Shown piece after piece: positions 1-7,642 of a stretch of DNA of 17,716 bases (within the stretch, counting starts at the first letter, position 1; every line of letters starts with the position of its first letter). A model generated the notes under the pieces. It was not told the DNA's origin and searched no databases. It saw only the letters and a program-made list of their open reading frames with translations. Source of the stretch: Dehalococcoidia bacterium SM23_28_2 (lineage in GTDB: Bacteria; Chloroflexota; Dehalococcoidia; SM23-28-2). The position numbers were made by a program, and so were the translations under genes. The stretch covers positions 1 to 17,716 of the forward strand of contig LJUA01000022.1 in NCBI GenBank assembly GCA_001303545.1, written 5' to 3'.

Positions 1-2712
1 ATGTTGCCGGGGCCGATGTGGATGTAGTCCCCGATGTCAAACGGATTAAGGAATACCGTTCCCTTGACACTCGGAATCTCCCCCGCAGACAACGACACGT
101 CGATGTCGACGGCGCCGAAGCAGCCTTCCTCCTTCAGACAAGGAGGAAGAGGCCCAGGATCGCAGGGCTCCCGCTGCACGTACTCGGGCGTGCTCGTTGG
201 GTTCACGTAGAGGGAGCCCTTGATCTTGAACCCCACCTCCAGGCACAGCGGCTCGTTGTCCACCTTCGCGAAGCTGATCTCGAGATCCCTGATAGCGATG
301 TTCGGGAGGTTATCGGCCACCCACTGCTTTGCTTCCTCCGGGAACTCGAGCGCATCCCCAAGAGACGTGCTGAAGAGGTCTGCCAGCGTGATCAGGTCCG
401 CGCTTTGCAGGCCGCGCGTGGTCTGCAAGCGGAAGCCGTCGATGTTGGCGCTGGGTGCCGAGGACGAAGGCGCCCCCCAGGCCGAGCCCGATCTTGACGT
501 TGCCCTCCGGTGTGGTCCCAGCGTTCAGGACGACAGCCAGCTGCTCTACGGTCAGCGCCTCCCATCCCAGCGGGTGCCATCCGTCAGGCGCCTCAAACTC
601 CCCCGCGAGGGTGACGTCAACGGTGGGCGGCGTCGTCTTGATCTCGACCGCGCCTGACGCCGTGAACTGGAAGTGATCGTAGTCGTCGTAATTGATTGCG
701 TCGAAGTTAGCTGGCTCGGGGGCGCCGGGTTTGCGGAGCCGAATGTCCAGTTCGTGTCCAGTTCGCCCGCTGCCCCGAACTTGACTTCGGTCACGTCGAC
801 TTCAACCGAAAGATGAAGGAGCGCGCGCTCGAACCATTCCGGCGCCTTGTCCGACTCCTTCGGTGTTATTTCAGGCAGGTAGAGGGAGAGAGAGATGCCG
901 GTCTTGCCGAACAGGGGGACGTTGCCCTGGAAGAGCAGGCAGCCGCTGAAGTCCATCCAGAGGGCTTCCTCAAGCCTGTGCTGGAGTCCTTCCGGGATGG
1001 GGGGCGCGCAGACGTTGGTGAGCAGCCCGGCGCCCGCCTCGAGCGTTATCTTTGCGCCCGGGTCCTCCGTCGTGCCGTAGATCTCGTTGATGAAACGGAA
1101 CAGGTCCGGGTCGGGGAAGCCGCCGATATCGGCATCGAACTCGAGGCTGCTGACGTAGAAGATCGTCTCGGGAAGTGTGATGTCCAGGAAATCAGGTAGA
1201 CCTGGCACCAGGTTGCCGAGGTCGACCGAATCAACGTAGATGCCAAAGAAGAAGCCGTACTTCGTCTCACCGGAGGTCTGGCCGTCCTCCGAGTCCGGCT
1301 GTTTGTCCGGCCCCAGGTAGAACGCGACGCTTGTCTGGAGGCCGTACACCTCGGCGTCGGCCGTCACGAACACCGAGGCTCCCGCCTGGCCGAAGCTGAC
1401 GGCCACCTTGAGCTTGGTGAGCGTGACCCCTTGCAGTCTCCGCGGTGACTTTGGCGCTGAACTTGCCGTCTTTCTCGCTTACCATGAACGTCAGCGCGAA
1501 CTGGAAGGCGTTCGCCGTGAAGACTCCCTTCACCTGGATGCTGGCGGCCTGAGAGCCGGGCTCCGTCGAGGCCCGCAGGGCCACTGTGACGGAGTCGGCG
1601 CTGAAGCCCTCCATGCCGAACAGGTTGTCCCAGGGACCCGAGGCCGTGACCGCGAACTCGACGACGACGGACTCCGAAGCCGAATCCCACTCGAACTTCA
1701 CTGTCATGTCCAGGTCAAGGTCGTTATCAGTGCCGAGCAACGCCTTGTCGATGGTCATCTTGCCCGCAATCTCGACCTGGATCCCGAAGGTGAGGAGCTG
1801 GCCGATATCGTTAGTCGCGCTGGGCTTGAGGGTGAGGGTGAGGCTCCAGGGGGTGGAAGGGAAGCTGATCCCGGCCGGCAGGCCGCTGACCCCCGACAGG
1901 TCGATCTGTCCTCCCAGCGTAATTTCTTCGCCCACCAAGACCAGGGTGTCGTTGTAGATGGTCACCCCATCCTCAACGCCCACCCCGCCGATGATGGAAA
2001 CAGTCGGGTTGCCGAGGTAGCCGGCCAGGACATCGCCGATGACCGAGGCGAGCTCCAACTCGCCCCGGAAGGCCACGCCGGCCGGGATCACGTGCCCTGA
2101 CGGGTAGAAGTCACCGGCCCCGGCGTAGCTCGCGGGGTCCGTCTGCTCCCCGTTGGACTGGGTGAACCATACCCCGGAGAATTCAGGCGTCAGCCCCTCC
2201 GGCGCCTGGAAGGCCGCGTGGATGCGTGCGAGGTCGAAGTCGCCATCCACGTGACCGCCGAGGGATACCGTGGGGGATCCATCTGACCAGGTGGCCAGGA
2301 TGAGGAGGTCGGCCGTCTCGTTGGGGTAAAGATCGCCTGGATCCGGCAGGACGTCCGTCGCCGTGCCGCCGATCGCCACGCTATGAGCTGTGCCGTCGTA
2401 CTCGATCGCGCAGCCGGCTATGGCAACGGTGATTTGGTCGAAGTCCAACGGCACGAGGACACTGATCGCTTCGGGGTTGTCCAGTACCGAGATGGAATCT
2501 TCGGCGGCTTGGTAGTCGCCGGTTAGGTCGATCGTCGCCGCCGACGGCGTCCCCGACGTCCCAACGAGCTCGAGACTTGTGGCGGTGCAACTCGCTGATG
2601 TTGAACTTGCCCCTCTCGGCGTTACGGCGACCGTGACAGCCGCGACGATGACCACCGCCGCCAGCAAAGGTAGTACCGACCGCATGCGTGCCTGAAAGCT
2701 GAAGTAATTCAT
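1..2712 (-). pseudogene. Large exported protein, frameshifted and cut by the window edge
   Basis: The start is the ATG at 2712, with a GGAGG ribosome site 6 bases upstream. Residues 12-30 are a hydrophobic signal or anchor segment (LPLLAAVVIVAAVTVAV). A long Thr/Ser/Val/Gly-rich, probably beta-rich and extracellular region follows. The reading frame changes three times. Near 1437 one extra base separates FSAKVTAE from LQGVTLTKL. Near 727-735 one base is missing, joining DTNWTFGSA to PGAPEPANFDA. Near 453 one extra C joins AFVLGT to SANIDGFRL. Every segment between the shifts stays open and protein-like, and the last runs off base 1, so about 900 codons are visible. This fits a recently broken gene or uncorrected sequencing indels; two of the three sites are in short homopolymers. 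I do not recognise the family and assign no function. Confidence 0.7.
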
Positions 2713-3151
2713 GCCGTACCTCCACTTTTTGCAGCGGTCCGGACCACCGTCAGAGGCCGCTCTGCTATTCACCGTTCCTGGGACCTGAGCGGATCTAGAA
2801 ATGCGAATCGGCAGCATCCTGCTGCCGATCCTTCGTTACGTCACAGCTCTCGGCGCCCACCGACTCACGAACGCGCCCGATACTATGACCATCCTGCCCC
2901 ACCATAGCCCCCATTTGCACGTCCGCTCCCGAGGCGAGCGCAACGTGCGAGAACGCTACAAGGCATTCTATGAGCGGTTAATTATGTCCTCTTCTACCAC
3001 ATCTGTCAAGGATCATTATGCTGATGTGTAACGAGGTAATATTGCCTAGGCGCGGAGTCAACCGGCTGGCAGCCGTAAGGGTTGGCAAGGGGATGGCGGA
3101 GCGTGCGCTGTCCGGCCAGTTAAACCTTACGATTTCCGCGAGTGCCCAGCT
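2713..3151. other. Non-coding stretch between the exported-protein gene and the orphan gene
   Basis: No convincing gene is present. Short plus-strand reading frames (2801-3031, 3018-3251) lack ribosome sites and protein character. The stretch holds a 10-bp perfect palindrome GGTCCGGACC at 2736-2745, the strong hairpin described at 2807-2829, and a weaker nested stem at 3059-3084 (CAACC/GGTTG around GGCT/AGCC). The weaker stem may be the end of the orphan gene's transcript. I found no clear sigma-70 promoter for the exported-protein gene here. Confidence 0.6.
2807..2829. repeat. Perfect 10-bp inverted repeat with 3-base loop
   Basis: ATCGGCAGCA (2807-2816) pairs perfectly with TGCTGCCGAT (2820-2829) around TCC. 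It lies about 95 bases upstream of the start of the exported-protein gene. No T-run follows on either strand, so an intrinsic terminator is unlikely. An operator or a repetitive extragenic palindrome is possible. Confidence 0.75.
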
Positions 3152-4264
3152 TCACACTGGCCGCTGTGCAGCCTCGAAACACAGCCCGAAATCTCGAGCG
3201 GCTTCGTCTAGAGCTTGCCGCATCCATTGCGGCAGCGCGCGCTTGGCGTGAGGATTGAAATGCAGCTGAACCCGAGGGACCCACACGAGTGTATCTCTTA
3301 TTGCTAGGAGTTGAGGTGCGAAAAGGCAGAGACCACTCACCCTCGTGTGGATATTCGGTTGAAACCGGCGGCTGAGGATCGGTGCCCACGACGCAAACGC
3401 TGTGGGCTCGCCACTGGCGTCCACCATGATCAATCCGGGGTGGCCCCCGGGTAATTGCTTAGCCTCATCGGCAAGGAATTTGTCGGCCCGCTTGTCAGCG
3501 TACGGTACGCGCGCGACGATGTGCCTACGCGGCTCATCTCCGCCGCCGATAAACTTAACGTCACCCAAACGCGGCGTTGCTGGCTCTTCAGGTTCCTGGT
3601 GCGGAGTGACTCGACCTGGTTGATCCGAGCGGAGCAGCAGAGCCACGCCGTCTACCTCTTCTCGCTTAGCCCTCTGATCAACACAGAACGACCGGAGCCG
3701 CGCAAGCAGTGGTTCGAGCTCCCTGTCTTCTGGCTCCCGTCTAAAGAAGACCTCCAGTGCGAACTCGCGCTTGACCTCTAGGACGACATCTGTGATTCGA
3801 CCGAGAATGGCCGTGATACGTTCTCTGACCTCGGAAATGTTTGGCCTCGTCACCTCAACGTATGTCCAGACTTTGCCCGGTACGCGAATCCGGAAGTCCG
3901 CCTTCCGAGCACTCCTGCCAGCAACGACCTCCGGTTCCAGTTCTATTTGTGCTGCGCGGTTGTGGCTATGGAGCAAGTGCATGGCGGTTAGTTCAGCTTC
4001 CCCTGAAGCATCGTGCTGCTTGAGCCTCCTGACAAGGCGCTCCGCTCCTTCTACGGTGTCCAGCACGCTGAGCCGTCCGCCCATACTGATAACTTGGAGC
4101 AGCGGACCGGCACCCTGGACGCGCCCTCCAGCACGTTCCCTGGTTGCCGCGATCCATTCTCGCCCAAGGATGCGCTCTACTCTTTCGAAGGCATCCACGA
4201 CAATGCCCGGCAGAGCACTCGTGGCTCCCCAGTCGCGTTCGATCTCTTCAATCGTCCAGCTCAT
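3152..4264 (-). CDS. Orphan protein with a PD-(D/E)XK nuclease-like pattern
   Basis: A 370-residue soluble protein with no signal peptide or membrane span. Residues 88-140 resemble a restriction-endonuclease-like core. A helix with E91 (AELTAMHLL) is followed by D123 in a strand (KADFRIRV) and, 14 residues later, E137 in the next strand (TYVEVTR). The usual catalytic Lys is replaced by T139 in the ExK position. The C-terminal half (about 240-340) alternates strands and helices and ends in a basic helix. The ATG at 4264 has no good ribosome site, so the start is uncertain. It lies downstream of dnaN on the same strand with a 137-bp gap holding two inverted repeats. Base composition appears less GC-rich than dnaN, which hints at acquisition by transfer. 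The nuclease idea is an inference from motif spacing only; I do not recognise a named family. Confidence 0.7.
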   Translation of the reverse strand: MSWTIEEIERDWGATSALPGIVVDAFERVERILGREWIAATRERAGGRVQGAGPLLQVISMGGRLSVLDTVEGAERLVRRLKQHDASGEAELTAMHLLHSHNRAAQIELEPEVVAGRSARKADFRIRVPGKVWTYVEVTRPNISEVRERITAILGRITDVVLEVKREFALEVFFRREPEDRELEPLLARLRSFCVDQRAKREEVDGVALLLRSDQPGRVTPHQEPEEPATPRLGDVKFIGGGDEPRRHIVARVPYADKRADKFLADEAKQLPGGHPGLIMVDASGEPTAFASWAPILSRRFQPNIHTRVSGLCLFAPQLLAIRDTLVWVPRVQLHFNPHAKRALPQWMRQALDEAARDFGLCFEAAQRPV

Positions 4265-4336
4265 CGGCGATCAGGCACAATCATTTTGGTGAACATTGCG
4301 GAGTTGTTCGGCCACTGGAGGAGGACTTCCCTACGG

Positions 4337-4364
4337 CGAGCTGGTCATCGCGATGACCAGCTCG
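4337..4364. repeat. 28-base perfect palindrome downstream of dnaN
   Basis: The arm CGAGCTGGTCATCG (4337-4350) is followed directly by its exact reverse complement (4351-4364). Three more pairs (4331-4333 with 4365-4367) form after a 3-base bulge. It lies 38 bases past the dnaN stop codon and before the orphan gene. No T-run follows on the minus strand, so a classical terminator is not shown. A two-fold symmetric protein site is also possible. Confidence 0.8.
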
Positions 4365-4371
4365 TAGCGTA

Positions 4372-4397
4372 GGCACGGTTTGATCTCGACTCGTGCC
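4372..4397 (-). terminator. Possible dnaN terminator hairpin
   Basis: GGCACG (4372-4377) and CGTGCC (4392-4397) form a 6-bp stem with a 14-base loop, ending 4 bases after the dnaN stop codon. There is no T-tract. It could act with the adjacent palindrome at 4337-4364 as a compound transcript end. Confidence 0.3.
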
Positions 4398-4401
4398 ACC
4401 C

Positions 4402-5535
4402 TCACCACTGCACGAACATCGGCATGATCACGTGGACGTAGTTGTCCTGGCCCACGGGCTTCAGGACGCCGGGGCTGGAGGGGCCGCCGGTCTCCAGGGC
4501 TACCTGCGGGCAGTCCAGCACCTGGAGCACATCCTGGAGGTATCTGCTGTTGAAGGCGATCTTGGCCTCCTCACCCTCGATGGAAGCATCGATCTCGCCG
4601 CGGTTGTCGCCCAGCTCCTCGGCCCGAGCGGAGACGACCATCTTGCCCGGCGATAGCTCCTCGCCCGGCGTGATCTGGATGCGGATGATGCCGCTGCCGT
4701 CGCGGGCGAAGATGGCAGCGCTGCGCGTCTCCCGCAGGAACTCGGTCACGTCCACAACGGCCCGGCAGGTAGAGCTCTGAGGGATTAGCTGGGTGTAGTT
4801 GGGGAAGGTGCCCTGTATGAGCTGGGCCACCAGCTCGACATCCTTGAGGCGAAACAGGACCTGACTGCGGCTGCTGTTGATGGTCATCTCGACGGGCTCT
4901 TCCTCATCGGCCAGGAGGCGGTTGACCTCCCGCATCGCCCGAGCGGGAATGATCACCTCGCTACGCTCAGATGCCTCCTGCTCCAGCGAGAGGGTATGGA
5001 CGGCCAGGCGGAAACCGTCGGCGGCGGCCAGAGTGAGGTCGCGTCCCTCTCTGAGGAAATGAATGCCCGTCAGCACCGGCCGGGTGTCGTCGCTGGCAGC
5101 AGCGAACTCCACCTGATTGATGGCGGTGCGGAGGCTTAGGGGATCGAGAGTAAGGGAGACCCCTTCACGGATGGCGGGGATGGGCGGAAAGTCGCTGGCA
5201 TCCATGCCAGCGACGGTGGCCTCGTTGCGGGCGCAGACGATGTGCAACTGCCTGGCCCTGGGCGTCAGGCTTATGTCGATGCGCTCGTTGGGCAGGGAGT
5301 TGACGAAATCGCTCAAGAGGCGAGCGGGCACAGTAATTGCGCCCTCCTCCTCCACCTTGGCACCAACCCAGGAGGTAATGGCGATCTCCAGGTTGGTGGC
5401 CGCCAGCTTGAGGCGACCGTCGTCGGTGGCGATGAGGACATGGGAGGTCTGAGGCAGTGTGCTGCGAGCGGCCACCGCTCGACCAACAATGGACAGGCCC
5501 TTGGAGAGACTCTCTTGCAGACAAGAAACATTCAT
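4402..5535 (-). CDS. dnaN: DNA polymerase III beta subunit (sliding clamp)
   Basis: A ring-forming processivity clamp that tethers the replicative polymerase and other partners to DNA. The 377-residue length fits the family, as do its three clamp-fold repeats. Recognisable stretches are the N-terminal SCLQESLSKGLSIVGRAV and TLPQTSHVLI, the block KVEEEGAITVPARLLSDFV, the middle-domain TRPVLTGIHF and AADGFRLAVH, and the C-terminal VIMPMFVQW, equivalent to the MPM(R/K)L tail that lines the partner pocket. I chose the ATG at 5535, which has AGGTGG 5 bases upstream. A GTG at 5544 in the same frame would add three residues but would use up that ribosome site as coding. A good promoter precedes it. 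It is not next to dnaA or recF, so this is not a classical origin region. Confidence 0.97.
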   Translation of the reverse strand: MNVSCLQESLSKGLSIVGRAVAARSTLPQTSHVLIATDDGRLKLAATNLEIAITSWVGAKVEEEGAITVPARLLSDFVNSLPNERIDISLTPRARQLHIVCARNEATVAGMDASDFPPIPAIREGVSLTLDPLSLRTAINQVEFAAASDDTRPVLTGIHFLREGRDLTLAAADGFRLAVHTLSLEQEASERSEVIIPARAMREVNRLLADEEEPVEMTINSSRSQVLFRLKDVELVAQLIQGTFPNYTQLIPQSSTCRAVVDVTEFLRETRSAAIFARDGSGIIRIQITPGEELSPGKMVVSARAEELGDNRGEIDASIEGEEAKIAFNSRYLQDVLQVLDCPQVALETGGPSSPGVLKPVGQDNYVHVIMPMFVQW

Positions 5536-5583
5536 GATAACCACCTATCCTCGTGTAGTCAGGTGAGTACGCGGTTGGACAAA

Positions 5584-5612
5584 AGTATACACCAGCCTCC
5601 ACGGGCAAACAA
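5584..5612 (-). promoter_or_regulatory. Sigma-70 promoter of dnaN
   Basis: Read on the minus strand, a -35 TTGTTT (5612-5607), a 17-base spacer and a -10 TATACT (5589-5584). Transcription would start near 5577, giving a leader of about 40 bases to the dnaN ATG. No DnaA box (TTATCCACA-like) is visible here. Confidence 0.75.
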
Positions 5613-5636
5613 GAGCGGCCACCCCCACTACGGCCA

Positions 5637-6332
5637 TTAACTCAGGAGAACAGTCACAAGATCGCGCAGGCTGTCAACCTGGAGGTCGGGCTCGGGCATG
5701 TCCTCAGGCAGAGGACGGCCGGAGCGATTCAGCCAGGCCACCGGCACGCCCGCCCGCCGCGCACCCACGACGTCGGGCATCGGGCTGTCCCCGACGTAGA
5801 GGACCCGCTGGGGCTCCAGACCGAGCGCTTCCGCCAGGTAGGCGAAGATCGCCGGGTCCGGCTTGAGGGCCCTAGCCGCCTCCGAGGAGACTACGACCTC
5901 GAACTCCAGGCCGTTCTTGTCCAGACAGGCCTGGAGAAAATCGCCGTCAGCGTTGGAAAGGACAGCCAGCCGATAGCGAGCTCGCAGCGCCTCCAGCACC
6001 TCGGCCGTCTCCGCATAGGCCTCTGCCTGAGACAGCTCTTCCTTCAGACGAACGGCGGCCAGCCTACCGTCGCCCTCGAAGCCCAGCTCCCTTGCTGCCC
6101 GCTCGAACTGGAAGGCCCAGGCCTCATCATAGCGGCGGTAGGTAGGACTGGCCACGTTCTCTCCCCGAAACACGAAGGCCGCCTCCACGAATTTGTCCCA
6201 GAGAACCTCAGGATCAGCCTCCAGACCCTGGGCGCGAGCGATCTCAGCCAGGGTGCGGACGAAATCGGGAGTGGTGAACCGGATGATGGTGCCGTAGCAG
6301 TCGAAGGCAACGGCGTGAATCGAATCGAGCAT
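5637..6332 (-). CDS. HAD-superfamily hydrolase with DxY motif
   Basis: A 231-residue soluble hydrolase of the haloacid dehalogenase superfamily. Motif I is FDCYGT, with nucleophile D11. A helical cap spans about 20-110. Motif II is LSNAD (S126), motif III is K157-P158, and motif IV is YVGDSPMPDVVGAR (D182, D187), which binds Mg2+. The residue two after the nucleophile is Tyr13, where phosphatases usually carry the general-acid Asp. Tyr there is typical of 2-haloacid dehalogenases, yet motif IV looks like that of phosphatases, so the substrate cannot be read from sequence. It lies between the MerR-type gene and dnaN, all on one strand. The ATG at 6332 has only a weak AGG/GGAAG upstream. It could supply the HAD phosphatase step of riboflavin synthesis, but that is speculative given Tyr13. 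Confidence 0.88.
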   Translation of the reverse strand: MLDSIHAVAFDCYGTIIRFTTPDFVRTLAEIARAQGLEADPEVLWDKFVEAAFVFRGENVASPTYRRYDEAWAFQFERAARELGFEGDGRLAAVRLKEELSQAEAYAETAEVLEALRARYRLAVLSNADGDFLQACLDKNGLEFEVVVSSEAARALKPDPAIFAYLAEALGLEPQRVLYVGDSPMPDVVGARRAGVPVAWLNRSGRPLPEDMPEPDLQVDSLRDLVTVLLS

Positions 6333-6355
6333 CTTCCGACCTAACCGTACAGAAA

Positions 6356-6414
6356 GGCCTCCTCAGCCTGACGGTGCCAGCGACTACTGCCGGCAGCATT
6401 TGGGCAGGGAGGCC
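6356..6414 (-). terminator. Possible terminator after the MerR-type gene
   Basis: On the minus strand, GGCCTCC (6414-6408) pairs with GGAGGCC (6362-6356) and is followed by TTTCTGT. The loop is long (45 bases) but contains its own palindrome CTGCCGGCAG. It lies between the MerR-type gene end (6462) and the HAD gene start (6332). The T-tract is weak, so termination may be partial. Confidence 0.35.
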
Positions 6415-6461
6415 AAAAGGCGACCTCAGGGAGCTCGAACCACTGGAAAGCGATAAGGTTG

Positions 6462-7142
6462 CTAGCGCGCTCGAGCTGGCTGCGCCTGTACCACTTCTCC
6501 GTAGGCACCGGCCATCGCCAGGAGAACTTGGTCGGCCAAGCCGGCCATGAGCTCCCACATCTCCACCGCTTCCTCCGCCGATAGGTTGCTCCGATGGGCC
6601 ATCTCTATGGCCGCGTCGTCGAGCCCCTTGCGGAAGAAGATGAAGGCCTCCACCGCGTCACGCATGGGTAGCTTCTGGTCGGCGAACTCCCTTCCGTATT
6701 GGTGGCCGATCTGGCGGGCCTCGTCCAGGATGCGAGAGCGGCGGCTTCCCCGGCCCAGATACTCGGAAACCAGACTCACCAGGCGCTGGCCGAGGGAACG
6801 TAGTCGATCGCGACCGCCCTCAGGTATGTCCGTGTACCAGTGGGCGTGCTGCTTCCTGCCCCGCTGAAGGCGGCGGCGGATGCGTACTATGGCCAAATGG
6901 CCCAGGGAGCCGTAGGTAGCAGGCGCCGACCGCCCTTGGCCGGCCATGAGCGCTCGCAAGTCATCCTCGGCGAAACGGCGATGCCCACCAGGAGTGCGGA
7001 AGGACCGAACATAGCCGGCATCAGCCCAGCGACGCAAGGTCGATTCGTTCACCCCTAAGAGATTGCAGGCCCTGCTGAGACTGATCCAGCGGGTAGGGCG
7101 AGCCTGACCCTGCGTAACCTCAAGAGGAGGCCGAGCGCGCAT
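6462..7142 (-). CDS. MerR-type HTH regulator with C-terminal sensory-like helical domain
   Basis: A 226-residue predicted DNA-binding regulator. Residues 19-66 form a MerR/excisionase-type winged helix. The first helices are SLSRACNLLGVNESTLRRWADAG, and the wing motif is RTPGGHRRF followed by EDDLRAL. Residues 110-215 are all-helical, with a run (ILDEARQIGHQYGREF, then LPMRDAVEAFIFFRKGL) like the RsbRD/PucR-associated N-terminal sensory domain; that similarity is from memory and tentative. It has no B12-binding motif and no Cys metal site as in CarH or metal-type MerR proteins. The ATG at 7142 has an excellent GGAGG site. A TTGACA promoter lies upstream, and the gene diverges from a small EF-Tu-like gene it may control. 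Ligand and targets are unknown. Confidence 0.85.
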   Translation of the reverse strand: MRARPPLEVTQGQARPTRWISLSRACNLLGVNESTLRRWADAGYVRSFRTPGGHRRFAEDDLRALMAGQGRSAPATYGSLGHLAIVRIRRRLQRGRKQHAHWYTDIPEGGRDRLRSLGQRLVSLVSEYLGRGSRRSRILDEARQIGHQYGREFADQKLPMRDAVEAFIFFRKGLDDAAIEMAHRSNLSAEEAVEMWELMAGLADQVLLAMAGAYGEVVQAQPARAR

Positions 7143-7196
7143 TCAAACCTCCGTAAAGCTCCTCAAATCTCACAACGGTGATGAGGTGCATGGCAG

Positions 7197-7225
7197 ATCG
7201 TATAATGGGCGACGCTTAGTGTCAA
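7197..7225 (-). promoter_or_regulatory. Promoter of the MerR-type regulator gene
   Basis: Read on the minus strand, a consensus -35 TTGACA (7225-7220), a 17-base spacer and a -10 TACGAT (7202-7197). A TATACG at 15-base spacing is a weaker alternative. The leader to the ATG at 7142 is about 50 bases. Confidence 0.6.
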
Positions 7226-7230
7226 CCAGT

Positions 7231-7286
7231 ATAGACAATGTTTTGCAGTATTTTCCCACTTAAGCGCATTTCTGATAGACACAATG
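7231..7286. repeat. Two copies of an ATAGAC-(A)CAATG motif in the divergent promoter gap
   Basis: ATAGACAATG at 7231-7240 and ATAGACACAATG at 7275-7286 start 44 bases apart, about four helical turns. They lie between the two opposing promoters, in an AT-rich stretch that is unusual for this window. They are candidate operator half-sites for the adjacent regulator. Confidence 0.45.
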
Positions 7287-7315
7287 AACTATGCCATGCT
7301 TTGCCGCAGAGACTA

Positions 7316-7344
7316 TTGAAAACCTTGCTCACCAGTGGTAAATT
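7316..7344 (+). promoter_or_regulatory. Promoter of the EF-Tu-like small protein
   Basis: A -35 TTGAAA (7316-7321), a 17-base spacer and a -10 TAAATT (7339-7344) preceded by TGG, an extended -10. Transcription would start near 7351, about 36 bases before the ATG at 7387. A perfect TATAAT at 7201-7206 on this strand lacks a matching -35 and is less likely. Confidence 0.65.
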
Positions 7345-7386
7345 CCCTATCAAAGGAGCGCGTTCGATAAACTAATGGAGGCTGCC

Positions 7387-7641
7387 ATGGCTGACGAAGA
7401 GATCGGGCGGGTAAGAGACTACTTCGCCCGCATAGGGGTGGCGGGCATTGACCTCACTGGTCGCATCAAGGTGGGCGATACCATCCACATCAAAGGCCAC
7501 ACCACCGACATCCAGCAGGTGGTGGACTCAATGCAGATCGAGCACGAGAACGTCCAGGAGGCCGGCCCAGGGGACTCGATAGGGATCAAGGTGCAGGATC
7601 GCTGCCGCGGCGGCGACCACGTCTATCGGGTGACCGAGTAG
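7387..7641 (+). CDS. Small stand-alone EF-Tu domain-2-like protein
   Basis: An 84-residue protein matching the beta-barrel domain 2 of translation factor GTPases without any GTPase domain. The typical features are a strand IGRVRDYFARIGVAGIDL, the turn KVGDTIHIKG, and the segment DSMQIEHENVQEAGPGDSIG, which parallels the barrel of EF-Tu/SelB. Such proteins are usually annotated as elongation-factor-like and have no settled role. I chose the ATG at 7387, with GGAGG 5 bases upstream. An in-frame ATG at 7375 overlaps that ribosome site. It diverges from the MerR-type gene and converges on ribH. Confidence 0.85.
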   Translation: MADEEIGRVRDYFARIGVAGIDLTGRIKVGDTIHIKGHTTDIQQVVDSMQIEHENVQEAGPGDSIGIKVQDRCRGGDHVYRVTE

Positions 7642-7642
7642 G

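Noticed and set aside
1..1440. Programmed ribosomal frameshifting as cause of the frame changes
   Set aside because: Three separate shifts of mixed direction without slippery heptamers or following pseudoknots are better explained by mutation or sequencing indels.
1408..2100. 230-codon plus-strand open frame
   Set aside because: Antisense to the exported-protein gene, with Arg/Gly/Leu-rich shadow composition.
2801..3251. Two short plus-strand frames in the non-coding stretch
   Set aside because: No ribosome site, no protein-like composition, and the second overlaps the end of the orphan gene.
5536..5636. Replication origin next to dnaN
   Set aside because: No DnaA boxes, no AT-rich unwinding stretch, and no dnaA or recF nearby.
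7201..7206. Perfect TATAAT on the plus strand
   Set aside because: No acceptable -35 at 16-18 bases, and a better promoter for the same gene lies at 7316-7344.
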